Assembly: GCA_934129895.1 (NCBI GenBank)
Contig: CAKOWY010000005.1
Location: 45,103 to 109,102 of the forward strand
Length of the DNA stretch: 64,000 nucleotides
Reading direction: 5' to 3'
Origin: an uncultured Clostridia bacterium
Lineage (GTDB): Bacteria > Bacillota > Clostridia > TANB77 > CAG-508
This document shows, piece by piece, positions 7,912 to 16,235 of this stretch (positions are counted from its first letter, which is position 1; each line of letters begins with the position of its first letter). The translations under genes and the position numbers were made by a program. The notes under the pieces are model-generated. The model was not told the origin of the DNA and did no database searches. It saw only the letters and a program-made list of their open reading frames with translations.

Positions 7912-9006
7912 TTATGCTAAGAATTTACTATTACAAATTCCATTATCTAATTCACTTGCAAAAATGCTTTTTAATATAATTAAAATAATAGGTCCTATTA
8001 ACATACCCATTACACCAATAATTTTAAATCCTGTATACATCGATATTAATGTAAAAATAGGATGAATTCCTATTTTACTACTAACAATTTTGGGTTCTAA
8101 AATCTGTCTTACTATTGACATTATTATCCACAAAGAAATTATTGATATTCCTAATTTAAAATCTCCATTTAATGCTGATATAATAGCCCATGGAACCATT
8201 ACAGTACCTGAACCTAAAATTGGTAAAGCATCAACAAATCCTATTCCAAGTGCAAATAATAATGGATATTTTATATTCATTCCAATTATCTTAAATAAGT
8301 ATAATCCTATTACAGATATTATAAAAGATACTAAAATAAGAGTTAATTCAGCCTTTAAATATCCTCCTAAACTTGATGTTATTTCTCTTATATGTTTCGT
8401 TAATTTTTTTACCCATTTTTGCGGAATGTGATGTTCCATAAAATCTAAAATGTATATTTTATCTGTACATATAAAATATAATGCCATTATTGTTATTATT
8501 GTATATAGAGATAGGGTCGGAATTGATGTAATCATATTTAGAAAATTTGTTAATACTTTTGTAATTGAATTAGATATTTTTATTAAAATATCTTGTGATG
8601 ATTTTTGAAGTAAATTCACAATATCTTGAGACACACTTAATTTTTCAATTTTTATTTTTTCAATGTTTGTTTGAATTTGAGTATAAGCTTTATTTACATA
8701 TAAATTTAACATTTCAAGTAAATTTGTAGATTCTTGTACAAGAGATATTATTCCCCAAGTAATAATCCCTACTATAAGTGAAAAAATAATTATAAATATT
8801 ATAATTGAACTTATCTTTCTATTCATATTGCATTTTTTCATCAAAGTTTTAATTGTTGGCTCTATTAATAATGATATTATAAATGCTATTAAAAAAGGTA
8901 TATAAAACATTATCATTTTTAAACCTATATATACAGCTAAAACTAAAAAAAATATATTTAACGTTTTTCTTATTACTTTACAGATATAGTTTATGTCTTC
9001 TGTCAC
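7912..9006 (-). CDS. AI-2E family transporter (YtvI/PerM type)
   Basis: A 364-residue polytopic membrane protein with a hydrophobic hairpin near the N-terminus, a long amphipathic/coiled region (about 100-150) and several further spans. The motifs FVDALPILGSGTVMVPWA and ILEPKIVSSKIGIHP are the family signature (xxGLPxLG and P-x-V-x-G-P-like segments). The start is GTG 9006 behind AGAGG at 5-nt spacing. Clostridial and Bacillus relatives include the sporulation protein YtvI, and other members export AI-2 or act as antiporters, so the substrate cannot be inferred. It lies downstream of the CBS gene on the same strand, separated by a small hairpin. Confidence 0.85.
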   Translation of the reverse strand: MTEDINYICKVIRKTLNIFFLVLAVYIGLKMIMFYIPFLIAFIISLLIEPTIKTLMKKCNMNRKISSIIIFIIIFSLIVGIITWGIISLVQESTNLLEMLNLYVNKAYTQIQTNIEKIKIEKLSVSQDIVNLLQKSSQDILIKISNSITKVLTNFLNMITSIPTLSLYTIITIMALYFICTDKIYILDFMEHHIPQKWVKKLTKHIREITSSLGGYLKAELTLILVSFIISVIGLYLFKIIGMNIKYPLLFALGIGFVDALPILGSGTVMVPWAIISALNGDFKLGISIISLWIIMSIVRQILEPKIVSSKIGIHPIFTLISMYTGFKIIGVMGMLIGPIILIILKSIFASELDNGICNSKFLA

Positions 9007-9028
9007 TTTTACCTCTTTTCTATGTATT

Positions 9029-9049
9029 ACAGCTCCAAAAAAGAGCTGT
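9029..9049 (-). terminator. Hairpin between CBS and AI-2E genes
   Basis: A perfect 7-bp stem (9029-9035 with 9043-9049) with a 7-nt A-rich loop. No T-tract follows on the minus strand, so it may be a weak terminator or an mRNA 3'-end stabiliser. Confidence 0.45.
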
Positions 9050-9059
9050 ATAACAATTG

Positions 9060-9500
9060 CTATTGATCATTTTTTCCTGTACATTCACAAATATCTTCAA
9101 AAGTATTACAAAAATGTTCTCCATTTGTTTCTTTATTATATTTTGCCAAATCTCCTAAAGTTAAAATTCCAACAACTTTATTATTTTCAACTACTGGGAT
9201 TCTTCTTACTTGATTTTCTGCCATCTTTTTTTCAACATTGTATACTTCATCATCTTTATTACAAGTGCAAACATTACAAGACATAATATCACTTGCTGTT
9301 GTCGTTTTTACATCTTTATCAGATGCAATTCCCCTTAATATAATATCTCTGTCTGTAATTAAACCCACTATACAATTAGAATTATCACATACTGGCACAC
9401 ATCCAATCTGATTTTTTTCCATAGTTTTAGCAATTTCATTTAATTTTGTTTCTGGTCTTACACAACATACATTTTCACACATACATTCATTAACTTTCAT
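9060..9500 (-). CDS. Cysteine-rich CBS-domain pair protein
   Basis: Two CBS domains in tandem (about residues 5-65 and 75-132) with the typical GLITDRDIILRGI and RRIPVVENNKVVGILTLGDLAK segments; such modules bind adenine nucleotides. It resembles stand-alone CBS proteins such as YhcV. The unusual point is 13 cysteines in 146 residues, including CMC and CC pairs near the N-terminus, CNVCTC in the linker and CEC near the C-terminus. These could bind a metal or form disulfides. The start at 9500 is used because the upstream in-frame ATG has no Shine-Dalgarno, while AAAGGA precedes this one (11 nt). Target unknown. Confidence 0.85.
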   Translation of the reverse strand: MKVNECMCENVCCVRPETKLNEIAKTMEKNQIGCVPVCDNSNCIVGLITDRDIILRGIASDKDVKTTTASDIMSCNVCTCNKDDEVYNVEKKMAENQVRRIPVVENNKVVGILTLGDLAKYNKETNGEHFCNTFEDICECTGKNDQ

Positions 9501-9604
9501 ATATTTCACATTCCTTTCACTTATTTGCATGTAGTACATGCTTTTATATATTTTAGTCAATTTAATAAAGTTTATTCTTATTTTTATACTTATTTAAAAA
9601 TTTT

Positions 9605-9659
9605 CAAAAAAATATGCTTTTATTAATAAACTTTTCGGTTTACTAAATAAAGCATATTT
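9605..9659 (-). terminator. Terminator of the Pro-rich protein gene
   Basis: A long imperfect hairpin (arms beginning at 9610 and ending at 9659) followed on the minus strand by seven T residues. It lies just past the stop codon at 9675. Confidence 0.75.
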
Positions 9660-9674
9660 ATAAAAAACTATTTT

Positions 9675-10238
9675 TTATTCATATAAGTCATAATCTTGTT
9701 CATATAAAGATCTATTGAATGGATATCTAGGTGGTCTTGGAGGTCTTGGTGGCGGATTATACATTGGTGGTCTTGGTGGAAATGGTGGTCTTGGATTTAT
9801 TCCAAACCCAGGTCTATTTAATAATTCTCTTAAAATTAATATTCTAATTAAATCATTAAGTCCCTGATTTCTAATTATTTGTCTTTTATTTTCTCCACTT
9901 TCTTTCCTATCTATTTTATTTTTTTCACTTTCTCTATTTTCCATTTTAGAGTCATCTTCTACTGCAAAATATATTTCATTCGTCATCTCGTCAACTAATC
10001 TAGAACTAACTTCTTTGGTATTTTGCATACATGCCTTTCTAACCATAGGATATACAATTTTATATATATCTGGATAACATTCTTCTAAAATTGCCTCTTC
10101 TCTGCTTCTATCCATTTGAGAAACTACATTATTATAATTAGTATAATCCATATAATCATTATAATTCCTGTATGTATTTTTGTAATTTTCTGTATCATAG
10201 CCTAAAACACTTTTCATATAATCATCATATACTGACAT
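9675..10238 (-). CDS. Tyr-rich N-terminus, Pro-rich tail protein, unknown
   Basis: A 187-residue protein without signal peptide. The N-terminal 40 residues are very rich in Tyr, Asn and Asp; a conserved-looking middle follows (EECYPDIYKIVYPMVRKAC, about residues 52-70), then a charged linker and a C-terminal tail of Pro-Arg-Pro repeats (about 148-172) ending in Tyr/Asp. Similar Pro/Tyr-rich proteins occur in spore coats and cell envelopes of Firmicutes, but I cannot place this one in a named family. It is monocistronic, between the pyk terminator and its own terminator. Confidence 0.75.
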   Translation of the reverse strand: MSVYDDYMKSVLGYDTENYKNTYRNYNDYMDYTNYNNVVSQMDRSREEAILEECYPDIYKIVYPMVRKACMQNTKEVSSRLVDEMTNEIYFAVEDDSKMENRESEKNKIDRKESGENKRQIIRNQGLNDLIRILILRELLNRPGFGINPRPPFPPRPPMYNPPPRPPRPPRYPFNRSLYEQDYDLYE

Positions 10239-10300
10239 ATTAATCCTTCTTTCTAAAAATTGATATTATACTATATGTTATAAAAAAGTTTTAGGCTACA

Positions 10301-10336
10301 AAAAAAACAGAAAACTTTTAAAGCTTTCTGTTTTTT
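10301..10336 (-). terminator. Terminator of pyk
   Basis: A stem of about 10 bp with one inner mismatch (AAAACAGAAA pairing with TTTCTGTTTT) flanked by A and T runs, about 10 nt past the pyk stop codon. Confidence 0.8.
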
Positions 10337-10345
10337 AATAAATTA

Positions 10346-11782
10346 TTAGTCAATTCTTAAAATTCCACCAATAACTTTTTTTGTCATTCCACTAGTGAAA
10401 GTTTTAGCTCCACCTGATATAACAACAACATCACCTTTTTCAAGGATTTCTTTATTCTTTAATTTTTCAATTCCTTTATCAATTGTTTCTTCGATTGTAG
10501 CACCTGCTTCTACATAAATTGGTGTTACGTTCCAAGCTAATGCTAATTGATGGAATGTTCTCTTATTATCTGTTATTGCTAATATTGGGCATCCTGCTCC
10601 TAATCCTGCTAATTTTCTTGCTGAATCACCTGTATGAGTATATGTCACAATAGCATCTGCGTTCATATTTTTAGCTGTTACGCATGCAGAATATGCAATT
10701 TTTGTTACATCATTTGATAAGTCAAGATCTTCATTATTTGTGAATCTCTTCCAATAATGTATTTCTGGTTCAACTCTATTTGCAATTTTAACCATTGTTT
10801 TAACACATTCAACTGGGTAATCACCTTGAGCACATTCTCCAGAAAGCATTATAGCACTTGTTCTATCATAGATAGCATTTGCTACGTCACTTGCTTCTGC
10901 TCTTGTTGGTAATGGTTGATGTGTCATTGATTCTAACATTTGAGTAGCTGTTATTGCTGGTTTGCATAATTTGTTAGATGTTCTTATTATTCTCTTTTGA
11001 ACAACTGGTGGTTCTGTAAAGTCTGTTTCTGTAGCCATGTCACCACGAGCTATCATTTGAGCATCTGCTTCTTCAAGAATAGCATCTAAGTTTGATAAAC
11101 CTTCAACATTTTCGATTTTTGTTATTATTTGGATATCTTTTCCACCATTTTCGTCTAATATTTTTCTAACATTTCTTATATCGTCTAAATTTCTTGCAAA
11201 TGAAATTGCAACAAAATCGTAATCATGTTCACAAGCTGCTTTTAAGTCGGCAATGTCTTTTTCAGCTAAACCTGGTAATCTAATTACTGTTCCAGGTAAG
11301 TTCATAGTTTTTCTGCTTCCTAATCCATTTCCATGAACTACTGTTGTAACTATGTCTTTTCCAACAACTTCGTCAACTTTTAATTCTATTGCACCATCAT
11401 CAATTAAAATCTTTGTTCCTGGTTGTACATCTTTGTATAATTCTTTGTATGTTACAGAAACTTTTTCTTCATCACCTGTAATATCATCATTAACTAATGT
11501 GAATTTTTGTCCATCTTTTAATTGAATTTTTGTATTTTTACCAGTATATAACATACCTGTTCTTATTTCAGGTCCTTTCATATCTAGTAATAAAGCAATT
11601 GGTAAATCTAACTTATCTCTTAATTCTACAATTCTTAAAGATTTTTCTGATTGTTCATCCCAACTACCATGAGAATAATTTATTCTACATACGTTTAATC
11701 CTGCGTCAAATAATTCTTCTAATCTATTTTCACTTGCAGGTCCTATTGTTCCTACTATTTTAGTTCTTCTTAAACTTTTCAC
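10346..11782 (-). CDS. pyk: Pyruvate kinase
   Basis: Last step of glycolysis: transfers phosphate from phosphoenolpyruvate to ADP, giving ATP and pyruvate. At 478 residues it is the short form without the extra C-terminal PEP-utiliser domain of Bacillus enzymes. Visible motifs are KIVGTIGPAS at the N-terminus, the catalytic-lysine region IITKIENVEGL, MIARGDMATE and the ITATQMLESM signature. The start codon is GTG behind GGGAGGA. It follows rpmF on the same strand but a terminator lies between, so its expression may be partly independent. Pyruvate from this step can feed the AdhE ethanol branch at 31-34 kb. Confidence 0.97.
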   Translation of the reverse strand: MKSLRRTKIVGTIGPASENRLEELFDAGLNVCRINYSHGSWDEQSEKSLRIVELRDKLDLPIALLLDMKGPEIRTGMLYTGKNTKIQLKDGQKFTLVNDDITGDEEKVSVTYKELYKDVQPGTKILIDDGAIELKVDEVVGKDIVTTVVHGNGLGSRKTMNLPGTVIRLPGLAEKDIADLKAACEHDYDFVAISFARNLDDIRNVRKILDENGGKDIQIITKIENVEGLSNLDAILEEADAQMIARGDMATETDFTEPPVVQKRIIRTSNKLCKPAITATQMLESMTHQPLPTRAEASDVANAIYDRTSAIMLSGECAQGDYPVECVKTMVKIANRVEPEIHYWKRFTNNEDLDLSNDVTKIAYSACVTAKNMNADAIVTYTHTGDSARKLAGLGAGCPILAITDNKRTFHQLALAWNVTPIYVEAGATIEETIDKGIEKLKNKEILEKGDVVVISGGAKTFTSGMTKKVIGGILRID

Positions 11783-11814
11783 TTTAATATCCTCCCTTTA
11801 ACTAGTTCCTCACG

Positions 11815-11842
11815 ACAAAAAACACCTAATTTTTTGGTGCTT
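11815..11842 (-). terminator. Terminator after rpmF
   Basis: A short stem (CACC/GGTG, extended by A-T pairs) is followed on the minus strand by a run of six T. It separates rpmF from pyk. Confidence 0.65.
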
Positions 11843-11852
11843 TGTCAAATTA

Positions 11853-12041
11853 CTAATTTTCTTCTTTCTTTGCAACTACTTCTTTTCCATCATAATATCC
11901 GCAATTTGGACATACTCTATGTGGTAATACTGGTTCGTGGCAATGTGGGCAAGTAGCAAATTTTGGTGCTTCTACTTTCCATGTTGATCTTTTAGCGTGT
12001 GTTCTGGCTTTAGACCATCTTCTTTTTGGTTGTGCCATCTT
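11853..12041 (-). CDS. rpmF: 50S ribosomal protein L32
   Basis: A 62-residue protein beginning MAQPKRRWSKARTHAKRS, with zinc-ribbon cysteines CPHC and CPNC typical of the Cys-containing L32. The start at 12041 follows AGGAGGG; an upstream in-frame ATG is not supported. Its place right after secY is unusual, since rpmF normally sits with yceD and plsX. A GC-rich hairpin lies between secY and rpmF. Confidence 0.95.
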   Translation of the reverse strand, partial: KMAQPKRRWSKARTHAKRSTWKVEAPKFATCPHCHEPVLPHRVCPNCGYYDGKEVVAKKEEN

Positions 12042-12077
12042 AATCCCTCCTAACATAGATATAAATTATATATCTTT

Positions 12078-12096
12078 GAGGCAGATTTACTGCCTC
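12078..12096. terminator. Hairpin between secY and rpmF
   Basis: A perfect 7-bp stem (12078-12084 with 12090-12096), loop ATTTA. There is no T-tract on the minus strand but a T-rich stretch on plus, so the direction of action is unclear; it may be a processing or attenuation site. Confidence 0.4.
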
Positions 12097-12115
12097 TTAT
12101 ATTTATTTTTTCAAA

Positions 12116-13435
12116 TTATTCTAAGAATCCTTTATAATGTCTCATTACTAATTGTGATTCTAATTGTTGAACTGTTTCAAGTGCAACACCTACAACTATT
12201 AATATTGAAGTTCCACCAAATGAAATATTCAAACTTGTGAATCTCAATAACATTGGAAGTATAGCAATTACTGCTAAAAATAATCCTCCAAATAATGTAA
12301 TTTTTGATATTATTGAAGATAAATAATCTGTTGTTGGTTTTCCAGCTCTTATTCCTGGAATAAATCCACCATTTTTCTTTATATTATTTGATACTTCTGC
12401 TGGATTAAATGTAGCATAAGTATAGAAAAATGTGAATCCTACAATTAATAGTAAATATACTATTGCATTTGCTAATGAATATCCCCATCCAACACTTGAT
12501 GATGATGTAGCAATTGAGAATTTGTATACTCCTGCCCAAAATCCTGTTAATGTTGATGTATCACTAACAAACATTGAAATTATCATCGCTGGAAATGTCA
12601 TAAATGATGAAGCAAAAATTACTGGCATAACACCTGCCATAGCAAGTTTTAATGGTATATGTGAACTTTGTGCTCCAACCATCTTTCTTCCAACTACTTT
12701 CTTTGAATATTGTACTGGAACTCTTCTTTCTGCTTGTTGTACAAAAACAACACCTGCAATTAATATTAAAGCTCCAATAATAATTCCTAATGCTGTAATA
12801 AGTCCAACTGTACTAAATCCTGAACTTGTAAATATCAAATTCCAAATAGTAGTTATTCCTGATGGTAATCCAGATATAATACCAACAAATATTATAATTG
12901 AAATACCATTTCCAATTCCTTTACTAGAAATTTGTTCTCCAAGCCACATTAATAATGATGTTCCTGCAACAAGTGTTGAAACAACCAATATTCCTGTTAA
13001 CCATCCATTTGAAACAAATACTCCAGTTGATCTATATGCTAGATAAATTCCAATTGATTCTACTAAAGCTAAAATAAGTGTAATTATTTTAGTCCATCTA
13101 TTTACAACTTTCTTTCCTTCTTCTCCACCTTCTTTAATTAATCTCTCTAAAGAAGGGATTACCATTCCCAATAGTTGTACAACTATTGATGAAGTAATAT
13201 ATGGACTTATTGACATTGCAAAAATTGAAAATCTAGAAAATGCTCCTCCTGAAATTATATCTATAAATCCAGCAATTCCATTTGATGAAGACATTGCTTC
13301 ATTTAATACTATCGTATTTACTCCTGGTACAGTTATATAACATCCTAATCTAAATAAAACTATTAGTAATAATGTGTACCAAAGTCTCTTTCTAACATCT
13401 GGTGTCTTTAAAGCGTTTTTTATCGTTTTAAACAA
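12116..13435 (-). CDS. secY: Protein translocase channel subunit SecY
   Basis: Pore-forming subunit of the SecYEG translocon; ten membrane spans are expected and the 439-residue hydrophobic profile fits. Family segments visible include RLGCYITVPGVNT near the N-terminus, SPYITSSIVVQLL and the C-terminal region with SQLVMRHYKGFLE. The start codon is TTG 13435, which directly abuts the rplO stop codon, with AGAGGTGAT just upstream; this implies translational coupling. secY ends the ribosomal operon here; the usual adk, map and infA do not follow. The partner secG lies at 40921. Confidence 0.97.
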   Translation of the reverse strand: MFKTIKNALKTPDVRKRLWYTLLLIVLFRLGCYITVPGVNTIVLNEAMSSSNGIAGFIDIISGGAFSRFSIFAMSISPYITSSIVVQLLGMVIPSLERLIKEGGEEGKKVVNRWTKIITLILALVESIGIYLAYRSTGVFVSNGWLTGILVVSTLVAGTSLLMWLGEQISSKGIGNGISIIIFVGIISGLPSGITTIWNLIFTSSGFSTVGLITALGIIIGALILIAGVVFVQQAERRVPVQYSKKVVGRKMVGAQSSHIPLKLAMAGVMPVIFASSFMTFPAMIISMFVSDTSTLTGFWAGVYKFSIATSSSSVGWGYSLANAIVYLLLIVGFTFFYTYATFNPAEVSNNIKKNGGFIPGIRAGKPTTDYLSSIISKITLFGGLFLAVIAILPMLLRFTSLNISFGGTSILIVVGVALETVQQLESQLVMRHYKGFLE

Positions 13436-13870
13436 CTAAATCACCTCTGCCTTTCCGCCTAAGGCTTCTATTTTTTCTTTAGCAGTAGCTGTAAATCTTT
13501 TTGCTTTTACATTAAGTTTTTTATCTAATGTTCCAGTAGCTAATACTACTATTCCATCATTTATTTTTCCGATTATTCCTTCTTCTACTAAACTCTCTGC
13601 TGTTACATCAGTTGCTTTTGATTTATTTAACATTGTTAATGTTACTTCTGTATAGTTCTTAGCATGAATGTTTGTGAATCCTCTTTTTGGTAAACGTCTA
13701 TATAATGGTGTTTGTCCACCTTCAAATCCACGTCTTACTCCTCCACCACTTCTTGCTTTTTGACCTTTATGTCCTTTTCCTGATGTTTTTCCAGTTCCAG
13801 AACCAATTCCACGTCCAACTCTTTTTCTTTCTACTTTTTCAGCAGCTGGTTTTAATTCTCCTAGCTTCAT
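13436..13870 (-). CDS. rplO: 50S ribosomal protein L15
   Basis: Large-subunit assembly protein. N-terminus MKLGELKPAAEKVERKRVGRG with the Gly/Lys-rich GSGTGKTSGKGHKGQKARSG loop typical of L15; 144 residues. The ATG at 13870 is used (GGAGG at 8 nt) rather than an upstream GTG. It follows rpsE directly, where rpmD would be expected. Confidence 0.96.
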   Translation of the reverse strand: MKLGELKPAAEKVERKRVGRGIGSGTGKTSGKGHKGQKARSGGGVRRGFEGGQTPLYRRLPKRGFTNIHAKNYTEVTLTMLNKSKATDVTAESLVEEGIIGKINDGIVVLATGTLDKKLNVKAKRFTATAKEKIEALGGKAEVI

Positions 13871-13913
13871 TTTTTGCACCTCCCTGTTTTTTACTTTTGT
13901 GTTGTTTTATAGT

Positions 13914-13940
13914 CAAACTTGTAAGCTAATGACAAGTTTG
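13914..13940 (-). repeat. Inverted repeat at the place of the missing rpmD
   Basis: A perfect 9-bp inverted repeat (13914-13922 with 13932-13940, loop 9 nt) in the short gap between rpsE and rplO. No T-tract follows on the minus strand, so it does not look like an intrinsic terminator. Confidence 0.65.
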
Positions 13941-13954
13941 CTATATACAACTAA

Positions 13955-14446
13955 TTATAAAATATCTTCAACTTTTTTATTTCTCTTTTTAGCAACTTGT
14001 TCAATAGTTCTCATGTTTTTTAAACCTTCAATAGTTGCATATACAACGTTTCTTGGATTGTTTGTTCCAATAACTTTTGTACGTACATCTTTATATCCAG
14101 CTAATTCAAGTACTGGTCTTACACTTCCTCCAGTAATAAGTCCTGTACCAACTGCAGCAGGCTTTAAGATAACTTTAGCACTACCAAATTCTCCAACATA
14201 TTCATGAGGTACTGTTGTTCCTACAACAGGAACTTCTATCAAATTCTTTTTAGCTTCTTGTATAGCTTTCTTAATTGCATCTGGTACTTCAGCAGCTTTA
14301 CCATTTCCTATTCCTACATGTCCGTTTTCATCACCAACGATTACAACTGCACTAAATCTAAATGTTCTACCACCTTTTACAACCTTTGCTACTCTATTGA
14401 TAGCTACAACTTTTTCCTTTAATTCTGGCATTTTATTTTCTTCCAT
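13955..14446 (-). CDS. rpsE: 30S ribosomal protein S5
   Basis: Decoding-accuracy protein of the small subunit. The double-stranded-RNA-binding-like N-domain (KVVKGGRTFRFSAVVIVGD) and C-domain (GTGLITGGSVRPVLELAG) are both present; 163 residues is normal. The Shine-Dalgarno AAAGGAGGG lies about 14 nt upstream, a rather long spacing. Confidence 0.96.
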   Translation of the reverse strand: MEENKMPELKEKVVAINRVAKVVKGGRTFRFSAVVIVGDENGHVGIGNGKAAEVPDAIKKAIQEAKKNLIEVPVVGTTVPHEYVGEFGSAKVILKPAAVGTGLITGGSVRPVLELAGYKDVRTKVIGTNNPRNVVYATIEGLKNMRTIEQVAKKRNKKVEDIL

Positions 14447-14504
14447 TGCTTTCGTTTTTCCCTCCTTTTAGTTTAGGTTAAGGTATTAAACCCTTATAAT
14501 ATTA

Positions 14505-14864
14505 TTAGAATTCAAGTCCACCTTCTCTTGCTGCTTCTGCTAATGCTTTTACAACACCATGATAAATATATCCACTACGATCATATACTACAGTTGTTAT
14601 ATTTTTTGCAGCAGCTCTTTTTGCAATTAAAGTTCCAACTTCTTTAGCAGCTTCTACATTTGATTTTTTTGTTTTAACTTCTTTATCTAATGTTGAAGCA
14701 GATACTAATGTATTTCCGGCAACATCATCAATTACTTGTGCATATATATTAGAATTACTTCTAAATACGCATAATCTTGGTCTTTCAGCTGTTCCAGAAA
14801 CTTTAGTTCTAACTCTTGCATGTCTTCTTGTTCTTTCTAATTCTCTGTTTGTTTTACTAACCAT
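14505..14864 (-). CDS. rplR: 50S ribosomal protein L18
   Basis: 5S rRNA-binding protein. 119 residues from MVSKTNRELERTRRHARVRTK; the family segments RPRLCVFRSN and YDRSGYIYHGVVKALAEAARE are clear. An upstream ATG (14900) is rejected because AAAGGAGT precedes 14864. Confidence 0.95.
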   Translation of the reverse strand: MVSKTNRELERTRRHARVRTKVSGTAERPRLCVFRSNSNIYAQVIDDVAGNTLVSASTLDKEVKTKKSNVEAAKEVGTLIAKRAAAKNITTVVYDRSGYIYHGVVKALAEAAREGGLEF

Positions 14865-14913
14865 CTTTTTACTCCTTTCATTAATTTCTAATGAGTACAA
14901 AACAGTTTATCTA

Positions 14914-15450
14914 TTATTTACCTGTTTTTCCTTCTTTACGTCTAATAACTTCTTCAGCATATTTGATACCTTTTCCTCTATATACTTCTGGTGGTCTCTT
15001 TGTTCTGATATCAGCAGCTGTTTGACCTACTAATTCTTTATCAATTCCTTTTACAATAATTGTATTTGGATTTGGAACATCAAATGATATTCCTTCTGGT
15101 GCTTTGAATATTACTGGATGAGAATATCCTAATGTTAAGTTCAAATCATTTCCTTGTTTTGCTACTCTGTAACCAACACCATTTATTTGTAATTCTCTTG
15201 TAAATTCATGTTCAACACCATGTATCATGTTATTGATTAAAGTTCTTGTTAGACCATGTAAACTTCTATTTAAAGCTTCATCATTTGGTCTTGTAACTTT
15301 AACTTCATTATTTTCAACTACTACAGAAATATTTTTATGTATTTCTCTTTCAATTGTACCTTTTGGTCCTTTTACAGTTACTTTATGATCATTAACTGTT
15401 ACTTCAACACCAGCTGGTATTGCAATAGTTTTGTTACCTATTCTTGACAT
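14914..15450 (-). CDS. rplF: 50S ribosomal protein L6
   Basis: Binds 23S rRNA near the sarcin-ricin loop. 178 residues with the two repeated L6 folds; MSRIGNKTIAIPAGVEV at the start and the C-terminal signature RPPEVYRGKGIKYAEEVI. It is separated from rpsH by an unusually long gap (115 nt) for this operon. Confidence 0.97.
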   Translation of the reverse strand: MSRIGNKTIAIPAGVEVTVNDHKVTVKGPKGTIEREIHKNISVVVENNEVKVTRPNDEALNRSLHGLTRTLINNMIHGVEHEFTRELQINGVGYRVAKQGNDLNLTLGYSHPVIFKAPEGISFDVPNPNTIIVKGIDKELVGQTAADIRTKRPPEVYRGKGIKYAEEVIRRKEGKTGK

Positions 15451-15565
15451 TTAATTTTCCTCCTTTTTTGTAGGGCGTTCGCCTAACGTTAATTAGTCTT
15501 AAATTTACTTTTTCGCATTTAGGTTAATTTTTCCCTTTTATAATAATATTTATTATAAATTTTAA
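15451..15565 (-). other. 115-nt intercistronic spacer rpsH-rplF
   Basis: Longer than the other gaps of the operon. It holds a small GC hairpin (GGCG/CGCC near 15474-15486), an A/T palindrome near 15540-15560 and the rplF Shine-Dalgarno. No ORF or terminator is seen. It could be an mRNA processing site. Confidence 0.4.
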
Positions 15566-15964
15566 TTACCAAACGTAAGCTAAAACTTCTCCACCCATTC
15601 CTGCTTCTCTAGCTTCTTTATCTGTTTTTAATCCTTTTGATGTAGAAATTATTGCTATACCTAAACCATTAAGTACTTTTGGTAATTCTTCTTTACTAGC
15701 ATATACTCTTAATCCTGGTTTACTTATTCTTCTTATTCCATCTATTACTCTAGTACCTTTTTCATCATATTTTAAAGTTATTCTAATTATTCCTTGTGCT
15801 TCATCAGTAATAACTTCAAATGATTTTATATATCCTTCTTTAAATAAAATTTCAGCAATAGCGATTTTTATTTTTGAAGCTGGTACATCAACTGTTTTAT
15901 GTTTAGCACTGTTAGCATTTCTTATTCTTGTTAACATATCTGCTATTGGGTCTGTAGTATTCAT
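15566..15964 (-). CDS. rpsH: 30S ribosomal protein S8
   Basis: Primary 16S rRNA binder, which in other bacteria can also bind the spc mRNA. 132 residues with MNTTDPIADMLTRIRNAN and the C-terminal STSKGLKTDKEAREAGMGGE signature. Confidence 0.97.
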   Translation of the reverse strand: MNTTDPIADMLTRIRNANSAKHKTVDVPASKIKIAIAEILFKEGYIKSFEVITDEAQGIIRITLKYDEKGTRVIDGIRRISKPGLRVYASKEELPKVLNGLGIAIISTSKGLKTDKEAREAGMGGEVLAYVW

Positions 15965-16027
15965 TTACTTTCCTCCTTTTCTATAGAAACAAATAAAAAC
16001 TTTTGTCTTAATTTGTTTGTTTAATTT

Positions 16028-16213
16028 TTACCAACTTGCTTTTTTTACACCTGGAATTTCACCTTTGTGTGCTAATTCTCTGAAACATACACGGCAAATT
16101 CCATATTTTCTTATATAAGCATGTGGTCTTCCACAAATTCTGCATCTATTATATTCTCTTGTTGCATATTTTTGTGGTCTAGATTGTTTAACTTTCAATG
16201 ATTTTTTAGCCAT
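16028..16213 (-). CDS. rpsN: 30S ribosomal protein S14, zinc form
   Basis: 61 residues, the short type-Z form with a zinc ribbon: CRIC and CRVC pairs flank a GRPHAYIRKYG loop. AGGAGG precedes the ATG. The zinc form implies the gene belongs to the main ribosomal set and not a low-zinc paralogue. Confidence 0.97.
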   Translation of the reverse strand: MAKKSLKVKQSRPQKYATREYNRCRICGRPHAYIRKYGICRVCFRELAHKGEIPGVKKASW

Positions 16214-16235
16214 TGTTATTTACTCCTCCTTAAAA

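Noticed and set aside
12432..13046. Plus-strand ORF of 204 codons over secY
   Set aside because: secY is unmistakable on minus; the ORF lacks a Shine-Dalgarno and is a shadow of it.
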